Shown: positions 32,089-40,931 of the stretch, piece by piece
Numbering within the stretch: position 1 is the first letter of the stretch
How the letters are laid out: each line of letters starts with the position of its first letter
Assembly (NCBI RefSeq): GCF_003696215.1
Contig: NZ_RFFG01000031.1
Span: 25,183 to 89,182 of the forward strand
Reading direction: 5' to 3'
From: Actinomadura harenae
GTDB taxonomy: Bacteria; Actinomycetota; Actinomycetes; Streptosporangiales; Streptosporangiaceae
DNA length: 64,000 bases
Position numbers and translations under genes: made by a program
The notes under the pieces: generated by a model
The model's input: the letters and a program-made list of their open reading frames with translations, nothing else
Told to the model about the DNA's origin: nothing
Databases searched by the model: none

Positions 32089-33371
32089 CGTGAAAGCCTT
32101 TCCTTCAACGTCGAAGTGGTGTCGGTGAGCGCGACGGGCGTCTGCTCCCCGGACGTCAGGTCCTTGAGCTGGACGACCCCGTCGGCGATGTCCCGCTCCC
32201 CGAGGATCAGCGCGTACCGCGCCCCGGACCGGTCGGCGTCCTTCATCGCGCCCTTGAGCTTCTTGCCCCCGAACGCCATGTCGGCCGCGATCCCGGCCTC
32301 GCGCAGCCCGGCGACCAGGTCGAACACGCGCCGCTCGGCCGCCTCGCCCAGCGGCACCCCGAACACCTCGCAGCGGGGCTTCGGCGTGAACGCCGGGCCC
32401 TGCCCGCCGGACGCCGACTCGGCCTCCAGGGCGAGGACGGTGCGGTCCAGGCCGAGGCCGAAGCCGATGCCGGGCAGCTCGGGGCCGCCGATGTCCTCCG
32501 ACAGGCCGTCGTAGCGTCCGCCGCCGCCGATGCCGGACTGGGCGCCGAGCAGCGGGTGGTCGAACTCGAAGGTGGTGCGGGTGTAGTAGTCCAGCCCGCG
32601 GACCAGGGTCGGGGTGTCCTCGAAGGCGATGCCGAGGTCGGTGAGCAGCTCGCGGACCCGGTCGTGGTAGGCCTTGCAGTCGCCGCACAGGTGGTCGGCC
32701 ATCAGCGGGGCGTCCTTGAGCTGCTCCCGGACGGCGGGACGCTTGTCGTCCAGCACGCGCAGCGGGTTGATCTCGATGCGCTCGCGGGTCGCGTCGTCCA
32801 GGTCCAGGCCGCGCAGGAACTCCTGCAGCAGGACCCGGTAGGCCGGGCGGCAGTTCTTGCAGCCGAGCGAGTTCAGCAGCAGCCGCACCTGGGTGAGGCC
32901 CAGCGAGCGGTACCAGCCCGCCGAGATCGCGATCACCTCGGCGTCGACGGCCGGGTCCTCGCTGCCGATCGCCTCGAGGTCCAGCTGGTAGAACTGCCGG
33001 TAGCGGCCCTGCTGGGGCCGCTCGGCGCGGAACGCGGGGCCGGTCGTCCACACCTTGACCGGCAGCCCGCCCTGCTTGTGCAGGCCGTGCTCCAGGACGG
33101 CGCGGAGCACCCCGGCGGTGAACTCCGGACGCAGCGTCAGCGACCGGTCGCCCCGGTCGGTGAAGGTGTACATCTCCTTGGAGACCACGTCGGTGGACTC
33201 GCCGACGCCGCGCTTGAACAGGTTGGTGTCCTCGAACACCGCCAGTTCCAGGTAGCCGTATCCGGCCAGCCGGGCGCGCTCGGCGAACGCCTCGCGGACG
33301 GCGTAGAAGAGGTCCGCGCGGGGCGGCACGTACTCACTGATGCCCTTGGGGGCTTGGAAGCTCGAACTCAT
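32085..33371 (-). CDS. hisS: Histidine--tRNA ligase
   Basis: A 428-residue class II synthetase. Motif 1 is around DRSLTLRPEFTAGVLRA, motif 2 FRAERPQQGRYRQFYQLDLE, the histidine-specific HisA motif LVRGLDYYTRTTFEF, and motif 3 GIGFGLGLDRTVLAL. A C-terminal anticodon domain follows. Its ATG is nine bases after the MBL hydrolase stop, and it overlaps aspS by four bases, so MBL–hisS–aspS form one operon. Confidence 0.97.
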   Translation of the reverse strand: MSSSFQAPKGISEYVPPRADLFYAVREAFAERARLAGYGYLELAVFEDTNLFKRGVGESTDVVSKEMYTFTDRGDRSLTLRPEFTAGVLRAVLEHGLHKQGGLPVKVWTTGPAFRAERPQQGRYRQFYQLDLEAIGSEDPAVDAEVIAISAGWYRSLGLTQVRLLLNSLGCKNCRPAYRVLLQEFLRGLDLDDATRERIEINPLRVLDDKRPAVREQLKDAPLMADHLCGDCKAYHDRVRELLTDLGIAFEDTPTLVRGLDYYTRTTFEFDHPLLGAQSGIGGGGRYDGLSEDIGGPELPGIGFGLGLDRTVLALEAESASGGQGPAFTPKPRCEVFGVPLGEAAERRVFDLVAGLREAGIAADMAFGGKKLKGAMKDADRSGARYALILGERDIADGVVQLKDLTSGEQTPVALTDTTSTLKERLSR

Positions 33372-33380
33372 GTCTGTGGG

Positions 33381-34076
33381 TCAGAATCCCTTGTGCGGGC
33401 CGTCGGCGGGCTTCAGTTCCGCCAAGAAGGGGTTGGTCGCGCGCTCACGGCCGATGGTCGTCTGAGGTCCGTGGCCGGGCAGGACGGCCGTCTCGTCGGG
33501 CCTGCTCAGGCAGACCCGGGAGAGGCTGTCCACGATCTGCTCGTAGGAGCCGCCCGGCAGGTCGGTGCGTCCGATCGATCCGGCGAACAGCAGGTCCCCG
33601 GTGAACATCACCTCGGGGATCTCACCTGCGGCCGGGGTCCGGAAGGTCACCGACCCGCCGGTATGGCCCGGCGCGTGGTCGACGGTGATCTCCAGGCCGG
33701 CCAGCTCGAGCCTCACGCCGTCCGCCAGTTCGCGGACGTCGTCCGGCTCGGTGAGCGTCAGGCCGCCGAGGAACTGCTGCCGGGTGGCCAGGGACAGGCC
33801 CTTGCCGGGGTCGGTCAGCAGGTCGCGGTCGTCCGGGTGGACGAACGCGGGCACGTCCTTGGCGCCGCAGACCGGGGCCACCGACCAGACGTGGTCGATG
33901 TGACCGTGGGTGAGCAGCACCGCGACCGGCTTCAGCCGGTGCTCGCGCAGGATCTCGTCGATCCCGGCCTCGGCGTCCTGGCCGGGGTCGATGATCACGC
34001 ACTCCTCGCCCGCGGCGGGAGCCACGACGTAGCAGTTCGCGGCGAACGATCCGGCGGGGAACCCGGCGACGAGCAC
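33381..34076 (-). CDS. MBL-fold metallo-hydrolase (glyoxalase II-like)
   Basis: A 231-residue metallo-beta-lactamase fold protein with the metal site THGHIDHVWS (HxHxDH), further His/Asp ligands in DHAPGHTGGSV and FTGDLLFAGSIGRTD, and the terminal GHGPQTTIGRE. The family includes hydroxyacylglutathione hydrolases and thioesterases; glutathione is absent from actinomycetes, so a mycothiol or other thioester is more likely. The GTG start at 34076 has GGAAGGG upstream. Its position before hisS is conserved in actinobacteria. Confidence 0.93.
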   Translation of the reverse strand: MLVAGFPAGSFAANCYVVAPAAGEECVIIDPGQDAEAGIDEILREHRLKPVAVLLTHGHIDHVWSVAPVCGAKDVPAFVHPDDRDLLTDPGKGLSLATRQQFLGGLTLTEPDDVRELADGVRLELAGLEITVDHAPGHTGGSVTFRTPAAGEIPEVMFTGDLLFAGSIGRTDLPGGSYEQIVDSLSRVCLSRPDETAVLPGHGPQTTIGRERATNPFLAELKPADGPHKGF

Positions 34077-34325
34077 GGCCGTCCCTTCCTGTGAATTCGC
34101 TGAGTGTGCGGTGGGCACGGGCCGAACGGGCGCCGTCCGCATCCGGACGGCGCGTCGGGTCCGGCGATCCGGCCGGGAACCGGCCGGTCACCGCCGCACA
34201 CGCGGTCCTACGAGGGTACCGGCGCGGCCGGTCCCGCCGCGAACGAGATGCCGGGATCGCCGTGTCGGCGGGATCCGGGGGCGGCCGGGAGCGCCCGGAG
34301 GGGCCAACGACGGCCCCGGTACCGC

Positions 34326-34368
34326 TACTATGCGCTGCACGTTCACCTGATCACACGATGATCACACG
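34326..34368 (+). promoter_or_regulatory. -10 element and 11-bp-spaced direct repeat before the cyclophilin gene
   Basis: The gap 34077–34381 separates two divergent genes. It holds a -10-like TACTAT (34326–34331) and two copies of GATCACACG (34349–34357 and 34360–34368), one helical turn apart, just before the GGAGGGG ribosome site. The repeats could be an operator in the leader. Nothing else was seen in the gap. Confidence 0.4.
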
Positions 34369-34381
34369 GAGGGGCAGGCAC

Positions 34382-35182
34382 GTGGCGGCGAAGGACCGCA
34401 AGAAGCAGCTCGCGCGTCAGCGCTATGAGCGCCAGCAGGCGCGCCGGGAGGCCGAGCAGGCCCGCGCCCGCAACCTGAGGATCGTCGGCGCGGCGGTCGC
34501 GGCCGTCGTCGTCATCGGCGGCGGCTCGGCCGCCGCGTTCGCCCTCAACAAGGACGACAAGAAGAAGGACGACGCCAAGCCGTCGGCTCAGGCCGACCAG
34601 TCCAAGGCGAAGCCCGGTGAGTGCGCCTATAACAGTTCTCCGGACAAGGGCGCCCTCAAGGACGGTTCGAAGCCGTCGGTCAAGCCCGCCTACAACGGCG
34701 TGGTGAAGGCGACGGTCAAGACCTCGCAGGGCGACATCGGCCTGACGCTGGACGGGGCGAAGGCCCCGTGCGCCACCAACTCCTTCGCGTTCCTGGCGAG
34801 CAAGAAGTTCTGGGACGGCAGCCACTGCCACCGCCTGTCCACGGGAACCGGCCTGCAGATGCTGCAGTGCGGCGACCCGACCGGCACCGGCCAGGGCGGG
34901 CCCGGCTACAAGTTCGCCAACGAGAACACGACGGGCGCCAAGTACGGCGCCGGTACCCTCGCCATGGCGAACGCCGGCCCGGACACCAACGGCAGCCAGT
35001 TCTTCCTGGTGTACGGGGACTCGCAGCTCTCGCCGGACTACACCGTGTTCGGCAAGATCACCTCGGGTATGGACGTGCTGTCGAAGGTCGCCAAGGGCGG
35101 TATCGCCAAGGCGGGTGACGACGGCACGGGTGAGCCCAAGAAGAAGGTCACGATCGAGGACGTCGCGATCGCCGGGAAATAG
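34382..35182 (+). CDS. Membrane-anchored cyclophilin-type peptidyl-prolyl isomerase
   Basis: A 266-residue protein. A very basic N-terminus with QAR repeats is followed by one transmembrane helix (about residues 38–58), a lysine-rich linker, and a cyclophilin domain (HRLSTGTGLQMLQCGDPTGTGQGGPGYKF, GTLAMANAGPDTNGSQFFLVYGD). The isomerase domain lies outside the cell and probably aids folding of exported proteins. The GTG start at 34382 has GGAGGGG upstream. The position next to the MBL–hisS operon is usual in actinomycetes. Confidence 0.93.
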   Translation: MAAKDRKKQLARQRYERQQARREAEQARARNLRIVGAAVAAVVVIGGGSAAAFALNKDDKKKDDAKPSAQADQSKAKPGECAYNSSPDKGALKDGSKPSVKPAYNGVVKATVKTSQGDIGLTLDGAKAPCATNSFAFLASKKFWDGSHCHRLSTGTGLQMLQCGDPTGTGQGGPGYKFANENTTGAKYGAGTLAMANAGPDTNGSQFFLVYGDSQLSPDYTVFGKITSGMDVLSKVAKGGIAKAGDDGTGEPKKKVTIEDVAIAGK

Positions 35183-35213
35183 GGGATCGGGATACTAAGG
35201 TGTGGAGGGTCCG

Positions 35214-36515
35214 ATGAGTGTGGACACGACCGCGCACTCCGGCGCGCACACGATCGGACCCGCGATTCAGGAGGCAAGGGTGTCCAGCGCGACCGATCCC
35301 TGGGGCCGGGTGGACGAGGACGGCACGGTCTACGTGCGTACCGCTGACGGCGAACGCGTCGTCGGGTCCTGGCAGGCCGGGGCCCCGGATGAGGCCCTCG
35401 GCTACTTCCGGCGCAAGTACGACGCTCTCGTCACCGAGATCGGCCTGCTGGAGCAGCGGGTCCGGACCACCGACCTGCAGCCTCAGCAGGCGCAGCAGAG
35501 CATCGCCAAGCTGCGCGAGCAGGTCACCGAGGCGCACGCCGTCGGCGACCTGGACGCGCTGGCGCGCAGGCTGGACGGCCTGGACGGGCTGGTCGGCAAG
35601 CGCCGCGAGGAGGTCAAGGCCCAGCGCGAGCACGCCCGGTCCGAGGCCCGCGAGGTCAAGGAGCGCATCGTCGCCGAGGCCGAGCGGATCGCGGCCGAGG
35701 AGACGCACTGGAAGAACGGCGGCGAGCGGCTCCGCGAGCTGGTGGAGGAGTGGAAGGCCGCCGAGCGCGTCGACCGTCCCACCGAGACCTCGCTGTGGAA
35801 GCGGCTGTCGACGGCCCGCAACGCCTTCACCAAGCGCCGCAAGGCGTACTTCTCGACGCTGGACGACCAGCGCGAGGACGCCCGGCGCGAGAAGGAGCGG
35901 CTGGTCTCCGAGGCCGAGACGCTGTCCCGCTCGACCGACTGGGGCGAGACCGCCGCCGCCTACCGCGACCTGATGCGCCGCTGGAAGCTCGCCGGCCGCG
36001 CCTCCCGGGAGACCGAGGACGAGCTGTGGGCCCGCTTCAAGGGCGCGCAGGACGTCTTCTTCCAGGCCCGCAGCGCGGTGTTCGCCGAGCGCGACGCCGA
36101 GTTCCAGGGGAACGCCGAGGAGAAGGAGCGCATCCTCGCCGAGGCGGAGAAGCTGCTTCCGATCACCGACGTGCGGGCGGCCCGGCAGGCGCTGCGCGGC
36201 ATCCAGGAGCGCTGGGAGGCCGCCGGCATGGTCCCGCGCGAGATGCGGGACCGGCTCGAGGGCCGGCTCCGGAAGGTCGAGGAGACCGTCCGGACGGCCG
36301 AGGAGTCGGAGTGGCGGCGCACCAACCCCGAGGCGCGCGCCCGCGCCGAGGCGACCGTGAACCAGCTGCGCTCCTCGATCGAGCAGCTGGAGAAGCGGCT
36401 GGAGAAGGCCCGCGCGTCGGGCCGCGACAAGGACGTCCGGGACGCCGAGGAGGCCCTCGACGCCCGCCGCGCCTGGCTCTCCGAGGCCGAGCGCACCCTC
36501 GCCGAGTTCTCCTGA
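35214..36515 (+). CDS. DUF349-repeat protein
   Basis: A 433-residue, strongly helical and charged cytoplasmic protein. After an N-terminal segment with WGRVDEDGTVYVRTADGERVVGSWQ come repeated units of about 75 residues with W-x-E-A-G/R and WK-x-A-G patterns (EEWKAAERVDRPTETSLWKRLSTARNAF; MRRWKLAGRASRETEDELWARFKGA; QERWEAAGMVPREMRDRLEGRL), which are DUF349 repeats. Coiled-coil is likely throughout. The biochemical role is unknown. The ATG at 35214 with GGAGGG close by is preferred to GTG 35202. Confidence 0.9.
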   Translation: MSVDTTAHSGAHTIGPAIQEARVSSATDPWGRVDEDGTVYVRTADGERVVGSWQAGAPDEALGYFRRKYDALVTEIGLLEQRVRTTDLQPQQAQQSIAKLREQVTEAHAVGDLDALARRLDGLDGLVGKRREEVKAQREHARSEAREVKERIVAEAERIAAEETHWKNGGERLRELVEEWKAAERVDRPTETSLWKRLSTARNAFTKRRKAYFSTLDDQREDARREKERLVSEAETLSRSTDWGETAAAYRDLMRRWKLAGRASRETEDELWARFKGAQDVFFQARSAVFAERDAEFQGNAEEKERILAEAEKLLPITDVRAARQALRGIQERWEAAGMVPREMRDRLEGRLRKVEETVRTAEESEWRRTNPEARARAEATVNQLRSSIEQLEKRLEKARASGRDKDVRDAEEALDARRAWLSEAERTLAEFS

Positions 36516-36526
36516 TCCGATGACGC

Positions 36527-36562
36527 CGAGCCCGGCGGGTCCCTCGGGACCCGCCGGGCTCG
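36527..36562. terminator. Bidirectional terminator between the DUF349 and TIGR03086 genes
   Basis: A perfect 16 bp stem (36527–36542 with 36547–36562) with a CTCG loop is followed by CTCGTTT. It lies between two convergent genes. Confidence 0.88.
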
Positions 36563-36595
36563 CTCGTTTCCGGGCCCGCTCGGATTCGGGGACGG

Positions 36596-37249
36596 TCAGG
36601 CGCCGGTGGGGCGGCCGGCGGGGTCGCGGCCGAGGAAGGACAGCAGCCGGGTCTGCTCGCCGGAGCCGGGCGGCGCGGTGAGCGGCGGGCCCAGGTGCCC
36701 GGCCTCCCGCATCGGCGCGGCGATCATCCGCGCGGTGGCGAAGGCGTGGTGGACCAGGTCCGGGTCGAGCCGGGACGGCTGCCCGGTCGCGACCGCGAGG
36801 TCCCAGGTGTGGACGAGCGGCTCCAGGACGTATCCGGCGAGGAAGTCGCTCAGGGGCACCTCGCCGAGCCCGCCCAGCGGGATGGGACGGGCGAGCGCCT
36901 CGTCCGTCAGCGCCGCCGCGCACTCCCGCCGGGCGGCGCGCCAGGCGCGCGGGACGTCGCCGGGGCAGAACCGCTCGGGCTCGATGTTGACGTCGGGCTG
37001 GGGGACGCCGGTGGCGAGGGCCCGGATCATGAACTGGCCGCCGGTCACATGCCCGGCGACCTGGCGGGCCGTCCAGCCCGCGCAGGGAGTGGGCGCGTCC
37101 CAGCCGTCATGCGGGACGGCTCCGACCACGCCTTCGAACAGGTCCAGGGCCCGTTCGTAGCCGTCGGGGAGGGCGCCTCCGCCGCCCCGTCCGCCGTGGC
37201 CGCCGTCCGTGCTTCCGCTCGCTCCGCTGCCTGTCATGCCGTCAGTCAC
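36596..37249 (-). CDS. TIGR03086-type protein (maleylpyruvate isomerase N-terminal/DinB-like fold)
   Basis: A 217-residue protein with the family pattern: WDAPTPCAGWTARQVAGHVTGG near residue 50, YVLEPLVHTWDLAVATGQ near residue 145, and a C-terminal RLLSFLGRDP. These four-helix proteins often bind a metal through histidines and may use mycothiol as a co-substrate; no specific reaction is known for this one. The first 27 residues are a Gly-rich low-complexity leader. It stands alone, ending at the shared terminator. Confidence 0.88.
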   Translation of the reverse strand: MTDGMTGSGASGSTDGGHGGRGGGGALPDGYERALDLFEGVVGAVPHDGWDAPTPCAGWTARQVAGHVTGGQFMIRALATGVPQPDVNIEPERFCPGDVPRAWRAARRECAAALTDEALARPIPLGGLGEVPLSDFLAGYVLEPLVHTWDLAVATGQPSRLDPDLVHHAFATARMIAAPMREAGHLGPPLTAPPGSGEQTRLLSFLGRDPAGRPTGA

Positions 37250-37345
37250 CCGCGATCGGCGATCGCTGTCAAGCGGGCCGGGGGCCGCCCCGCGCCCCGG
37301 TCCACGACGATCCCGCCGTGGACCGGGGCGCCGGTCGCACGCCCG

Positions 37346-38017
37346 TCAGGCGGCGGGCGCGCCGCGCTCGGCGAGCATGCGCTCCATCAGCGTGATCTCC
37401 GCGCGCTGCCCCTCGACCATCGTCCGGGCGAGCCGCGTGACCTGGGCGTTCCCGGTCCGGCCGAGGACGGCCTCGGCCATCGAGACGCCGCCCCGGTGGT
37501 GGGCGATCATCAGCCGCAGGTACAGCGTCTCGGCCTGCCGTCCGGACGCCTTCCCCAGCTCGGCGAGCTGCGCGGGCGTGGCCATGCCGGGCATGGAGCC
37601 GTCCGCGGGGAGCGACGTCCCGCCGTGCCCGCCGTGGCCCATCCAGCGCATCGGCCCGGCGGGGTCGGCCTTGGGCAGGCCCCAGCCGTCCAGCCAGGCC
37701 GTCATCATGCCGATCTGGGCCTCCTGGGTGTTGATGATGTCGTAGGCCAGCAGCCGGACGGCGTCGTCCCGCGTCCGGTCGCGGACGACGAACGACATCT
37801 CGACGGCCTGCGCGTGGTGGACGCTCATGTCCCGCGCGAACCCGGCCTCCGGCCCCTCGGCCGCGGGCTTGCCGGACCGCTGTGTCCAGACGATCAGGAC
37901 GGCGGCGGCCGCCACGACGGCCACCACGAGGACGATGATCGTCCGTCGCCCGCGCGACGCCCCGGGCACCGCGACGGCCTCCTCGGCGCCATCCTCCGTC
38001 TCGGTGGCGGCGGTCAC
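37346..38017 (-). CDS. DUF305 protein, membrane-anchored
   Basis: A 223-residue protein with one N-terminal transmembrane helix (about residues 26–46) and a His/Met-rich extracellular DUF305 domain: DMSVHHAQAVEM, QIGMMTAWLDGWG, MRWMGHGGHGG, and MIAHHRGGVSMAE. DUF305 domains are ferritin-like helical bundles found near copper and other metal genes; metal binding is plausible but unproven. The GTG start overlaps the DUF3105 stop (GTGA). It is the last gene of a three-gene operon with DUF3105 and a DUF6153-like gene. Confidence 0.93.
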   Translation of the reverse strand: MTAATETEDGAEEAVAVPGASRGRRTIIVLVVAVVAAAAVLIVWTQRSGKPAAEGPEAGFARDMSVHHAQAVEMSFVVRDRTRDDAVRLLAYDIINTQEAQIGMMTAWLDGWGLPKADPAGPMRWMGHGGHGGTSLPADGSMPGMATPAQLAELGKASGRQAETLYLRLMIAHHRGGVSMAEAVLGRTGNAQVTRLARTMVEGQRAEITLMERMLAERGAPAA

Positions 38018-38700
38018 GGGGTGGCCTTGCCGCCGGTGCAGGCAGCGCCCGGCTCGGGCGTCTGCGGGCCCCGGACGAAGGCGCGCAGGAACTCGTCCAC
38101 CCGCGGGTCCCCGGCGCTCTGGACCTTGAGCTGCTTGCCCCACGCGCTCAGCGCGATCGGGGAGTCCAGGCCCGGGTAGGGGCTGAGCAGCGTGTACGCG
38201 GTGGCGCCGACCTTCGCCGACAGCTTGACCACCTGGTCGGTGGGAAGGTCCGGCCGGTAGGTGATCCACACCGCGCCGTGCTCGAGCGCGTGGACGGCGT
38301 TCTCGTTGCGGAGCGCGCTGGTGTAGACGCCGCAGTTCTGCCAGAGCGGGTCGTGCGCGCCGCCGATCGGCGGGTTCGTGTCGTACTTGACCGGGGTGGT
38401 GACGTGGTCGCGGTTCGTCTCGTCCTTGGTGACCAGGCCCGCGATCTTGGGCCCGTCGGCGGACGAGCGGGTCTGCATGAACGCGAAGCCGATCGCGACG
38501 GCCGCGACCAGCCCGATCACGGTGAAGAAGGTGATCGTGCCCCACGGCGTTTGCCGCTCCGTCAGGGCGTTCTTCCGCGCCGGGGGCTTCTGGGAGGCGG
38601 ACTTGTCGGCCCCGGTCTTGCTGCCTGTGGTCTTGCCTGCCGCGGGCTTGCCTTGGCGGGGGCTGTTCTTGGGCGCGCCAGAGCGCGCGTTCTTGGACAT
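38014..38700 (-). CDS. DUF3105 membrane protein
   Basis: A 228-residue protein. A Lys/Gly/Ser-rich cytoplasmic N-terminus precedes a transmembrane helix (about residues 55–75) and an extracellular DUF3105 domain with NPPIGGAHDPLWQNCGVY, VHALEHGAVWITY and the ending PEPGAACTGG. Two cysteines could pair in a disulfide. DUF3105 commonly occurs with DUF305; the function is unknown. A pairing between its start region and the upstream gene's stop region may couple their translation. Confidence 0.93.
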   Translation of the reverse strand: MSKNARSGAPKNSPRQGKPAAGKTTGSKTGADKSASQKPPARKNALTERQTPWGTITFFTVIGLVAAVAIGFAFMQTRSSADGPKIAGLVTKDETNRDHVTTPVKYDTNPPIGGAHDPLWQNCGVYTSALRNENAVHALEHGAVWITYRPDLPTDQVVKLSAKVGATAYTLLSPYPGLDSPIALSAWGKQLKVQSAGDPRVDEFLRAFVRGPQTPEPGAACTGGKATP

Positions 38701-38793
38701 GGCTGTAGAGGTCCTCTCGGATGGCCGTGCTCAGGGGATGTCGAGGCGAGGCCGCGGAGACGCGGCCCGTGGGCCTCTACAGCCGGAGGACCT
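38701..38793 (-). promoter_or_regulatory. Alternative inverted repeats bridging the DUF6153-like stop and the DUF3105 start
   Basis: GGCTGTAGAGG (38701–38711) is complementary to CCTCTACAGCC (38774–38784), and AGGTCCTC (38709–38716) is complementary to GAGGACCT (38786–38793). The right-hand copies span the stop codon of the upstream gene; the left-hand copies abut the DUF3105 start and its GAGAGG ribosome site. The two pairings overlap, so they exclude one another. Confidence 0.55.
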
Positions 38794-39244
38794 GAAGGGA
38801 GGCCAGGGAGAGGGACGCGGGGGACGGACGGGCCGGAGCGGCCGACCGCCAGCCGGCGCGCGCCGGCAGCAGCAGGAGCCGGCGTCCCGCACGCGCCGCC
38901 ATCACGAGCAGCATGATGCCCAGCAGGACGGCCAGGCAGAGGCACGTTTCGACGGGGCTGGGCGGCGTGCGGTCGTGGGAGGTGACCGACAGGATCGGGG
39001 ACTCGCCGTCGCCGTGGGGGAGCCGGTGGTGGGCGCCCTCGGCCCCCGGGCCGAACCAGGTGACGGCGTCGTGCGGGTGGCAGAGGTCCACCGGCGGGGC
39101 GTGTTCGAGCCCGTAGCTGAACATGAGCCCGGCCACGGCGAACAGCACCACGAACAGCCCGGCCAGGCCGTGCTGCCGTCGTGGTGCGCTCCTGAGGGCC
39201 CGGGACGCGCGCCGTGGCGCGGTCGGGGCCGCCGTTCCGGTCAC
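38777..39244 (-). CDS. Small membrane protein, DUF6153-like
   Basis: A 155-residue protein with two hydrophobic helices (about residues 26–44 and 103–122). The extracytoplasmic loop between them is His-rich (HPHDAVTWFGPGAEGAHHRLPHGDG), and the second helix starts with CLCLAVLLGIMLL. This layout is like DUF6153 proteins that precede DUF305/DUF3105 genes in actinomycetes. A metal-related role is inference from His content and neighbours. The GTG start at 39244 is chosen because GGAGGTGG lies ten bases upstream; a TTG at 39274 precedes that site. Confidence 0.72.
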   Translation of the reverse strand: MTGTAAPTAPRRASRALRSAPRRQHGLAGLFVVLFAVAGLMFSYGLEHAPPVDLCHPHDAVTWFGPGAEGAHHRLPHGDGESPILSVTSHDRTPPSPVETCLCLAVLLGIMLLVMAARAGRRLLLLPARAGWRSAAPARPSPASLSLASLQVLRL

Positions 39245-39340
39245 CGGGTTCGGTCCACCTCCGGGACTGACCAACGCCCCTCACGTTCCTCGCGTTCCCG
39301 ATCAACCAGACTTGTCACCGAACCGAGATAGTGTCGGAAG

Positions 39341-40795
39341 GTGACGAGCAGCCTGGGAGCAGGGGAGCCGGAGGGCCTCTTCGACGATCCGACCGCCACG
39401 AGTCCGACCTCGGAGCCGACCTCGGGGTCGACTTCGGCCGGGGCGGGATCGCCGCGCCTCCGTGAGCCGGTGCCGGGGAGCGGGCGCGGCCCGTCCGCCG
39501 GCGCGCACCAGCCGCTCGCGGTCCGGATGCGCCCGCGCGGCCTGGACGAGGTGGTCGGCCAGCGGCACCTGCTCGGCCCCGGCACCCCGATCCGGCAGCT
39601 CGTGGAGCGCGACGCCCCGATGTCGCTGGTCCTGTGGGGGCCGCCCGGCACCGGCAAGACGACCCTGGCGACGGTCGTGAGCCAGGTCACCAGCCGCCGC
39701 TTCGTGGAGATCTCCGCCGTCACCGACGGGGTGAAGCGGGTCCGCGCCGAGATCGACCTGGCCCGCCGCGAGCTCGGCATGACCGGACGCCAGACCGTCC
39801 TGTTCGTGGACGAGGTGCACCGTTTCAACAAGGCCCAGCAGGACGCGCTGCTCCCCGCCGTGGAGAACCGCTGGGTCTCGTTCATCGGCGCGACCACCGA
39901 GAACCCGTTCTTCTCCGTGATCAGCCCGCTGCTGTCCCGGTCGCTGCTGCTCACCCTCGAGCCGCTCGCCGAGGACGACCTGCGCGAGGTGATCCGCCGC
40001 GCCCTCGCCGACGAGCGTGGCCTGAAGGGGGAGACGGCCCTCGAACCGGCCGCCGAGGACCACCTGATCCGGCTGGCCGGGGGCGACGCCCGCCGCACCC
40101 TGACCTACCTGGAGGCGGCCGCCATGGTCGCCGAGCCCGGCGCGACGATCGACGTCGGCGTGCTGGAGCGGGCCGTCGACCGGGCCGCCGTCCGCTACGA
40201 CCGCGAGGGCGACCAGCACTACGACGTCATCAGCGCGTTCATCAAGAGCATCCGCGGCAGCGACGCCGACGCCGCGCTGCACTACCTCGCCCGCATGATC
40301 GAGGCGGGGGAGGACCCGCGGTTCATCGCCCGGCGGCTGATCGTCCACGCCAGCGAGGACATCGGCATGGCCGACCCGACCGCGCTCCAGACCGCCGTCG
40401 CCGCGGCCCAGGCCGTCGAGTTCGTCGGGCTGCCCGAGGCCCGGATCAACCTCGCCCAGGCCGTGATCCACCTCGCCGTCGCGCCCAAGTCCAACGCGGT
40501 GATCACGGCCGTGGACGAGGCGCTCGGCGACGTCCGCAAGGGCCTCGTCGGACCGGTCCCGGCGCACCTGCGCGACGCCCACTACAAGGGCGCGGCGAAG
40601 GTCGGGCACGGCGCGGGGTACAAATACGCTCATGACCACCCCGGCGGGGTCGTCCGGCAGCAGTACGCTCCCGACAACGTGCACGGGCGCGAGTACTACC
40701 GGCCGACGCGGCACGGCGCGGAGGCCCGGTTCACGGAGGTTCTGGGGCGAATCCGCGCGGTTCTGCGCGGCACGTCGCGGCCGAAGGACGGCTGA
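39341..40795 (+). CDS. rarA: Replication-associated recombination ATPase RarA (MgsA)
   Basis: A 484-residue AAA+ protein related to the clamp-loader and RuvB families. Walker A is GPPGTGKTTLATVV, Walker B FVDEVHRFNKAQQD, sensor 1 GATTENPFFSV, and the C-terminal tetramerisation region includes HYKGAAKVGHGAGYKYAHD. It acts at stalled forks with SSB. The N-terminal 55 residues are low-complexity. The start GTG 39341 lies six bases after a TAGTGT element (39329–39334), so the message could be leaderless. Confidence 0.95.
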   Translation: MTSSLGAGEPEGLFDDPTATSPTSEPTSGSTSAGAGSPRLREPVPGSGRGPSAGAHQPLAVRMRPRGLDEVVGQRHLLGPGTPIRQLVERDAPMSLVLWGPPGTGKTTLATVVSQVTSRRFVEISAVTDGVKRVRAEIDLARRELGMTGRQTVLFVDEVHRFNKAQQDALLPAVENRWVSFIGATTENPFFSVISPLLSRSLLLTLEPLAEDDLREVIRRALADERGLKGETALEPAAEDHLIRLAGGDARRTLTYLEAAAMVAEPGATIDVGVLERAVDRAAVRYDREGDQHYDVISAFIKSIRGSDADAALHYLARMIEAGEDPRFIARRLIVHASEDIGMADPTALQTAVAAAQAVEFVGLPEARINLAQAVIHLAVAPKSNAVITAVDEALGDVRKGLVGPVPAHLRDAHYKGAAKVGHGAGYKYAHDHPGGVVRQQYAPDNVHGREYYRPTRHGAEARFTEVLGRIRAVLRGTSRPKDG

Positions 40796-40931
40796 ACCGG
40801 GCCGAGATCATCTTGTGCCGGAGGGCCGGGGAGGTGGCCCTCCCGGGGGCCTGGACCACGGTAAGGTCTGTCAGACCAGCCCGGCCATGGCCGAACCCGC
40901 GTACAGACGACACAGCGAACGGAAAGCCCTG

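Noticed and set aside
32089..33051. Possible 320-residue N-terminal extension of AspRS
   Set aside because: The frame is open only because it overlaps hisS out of frame. ATG 32088 has a good ribosome site and the standard AspRS N-terminus.
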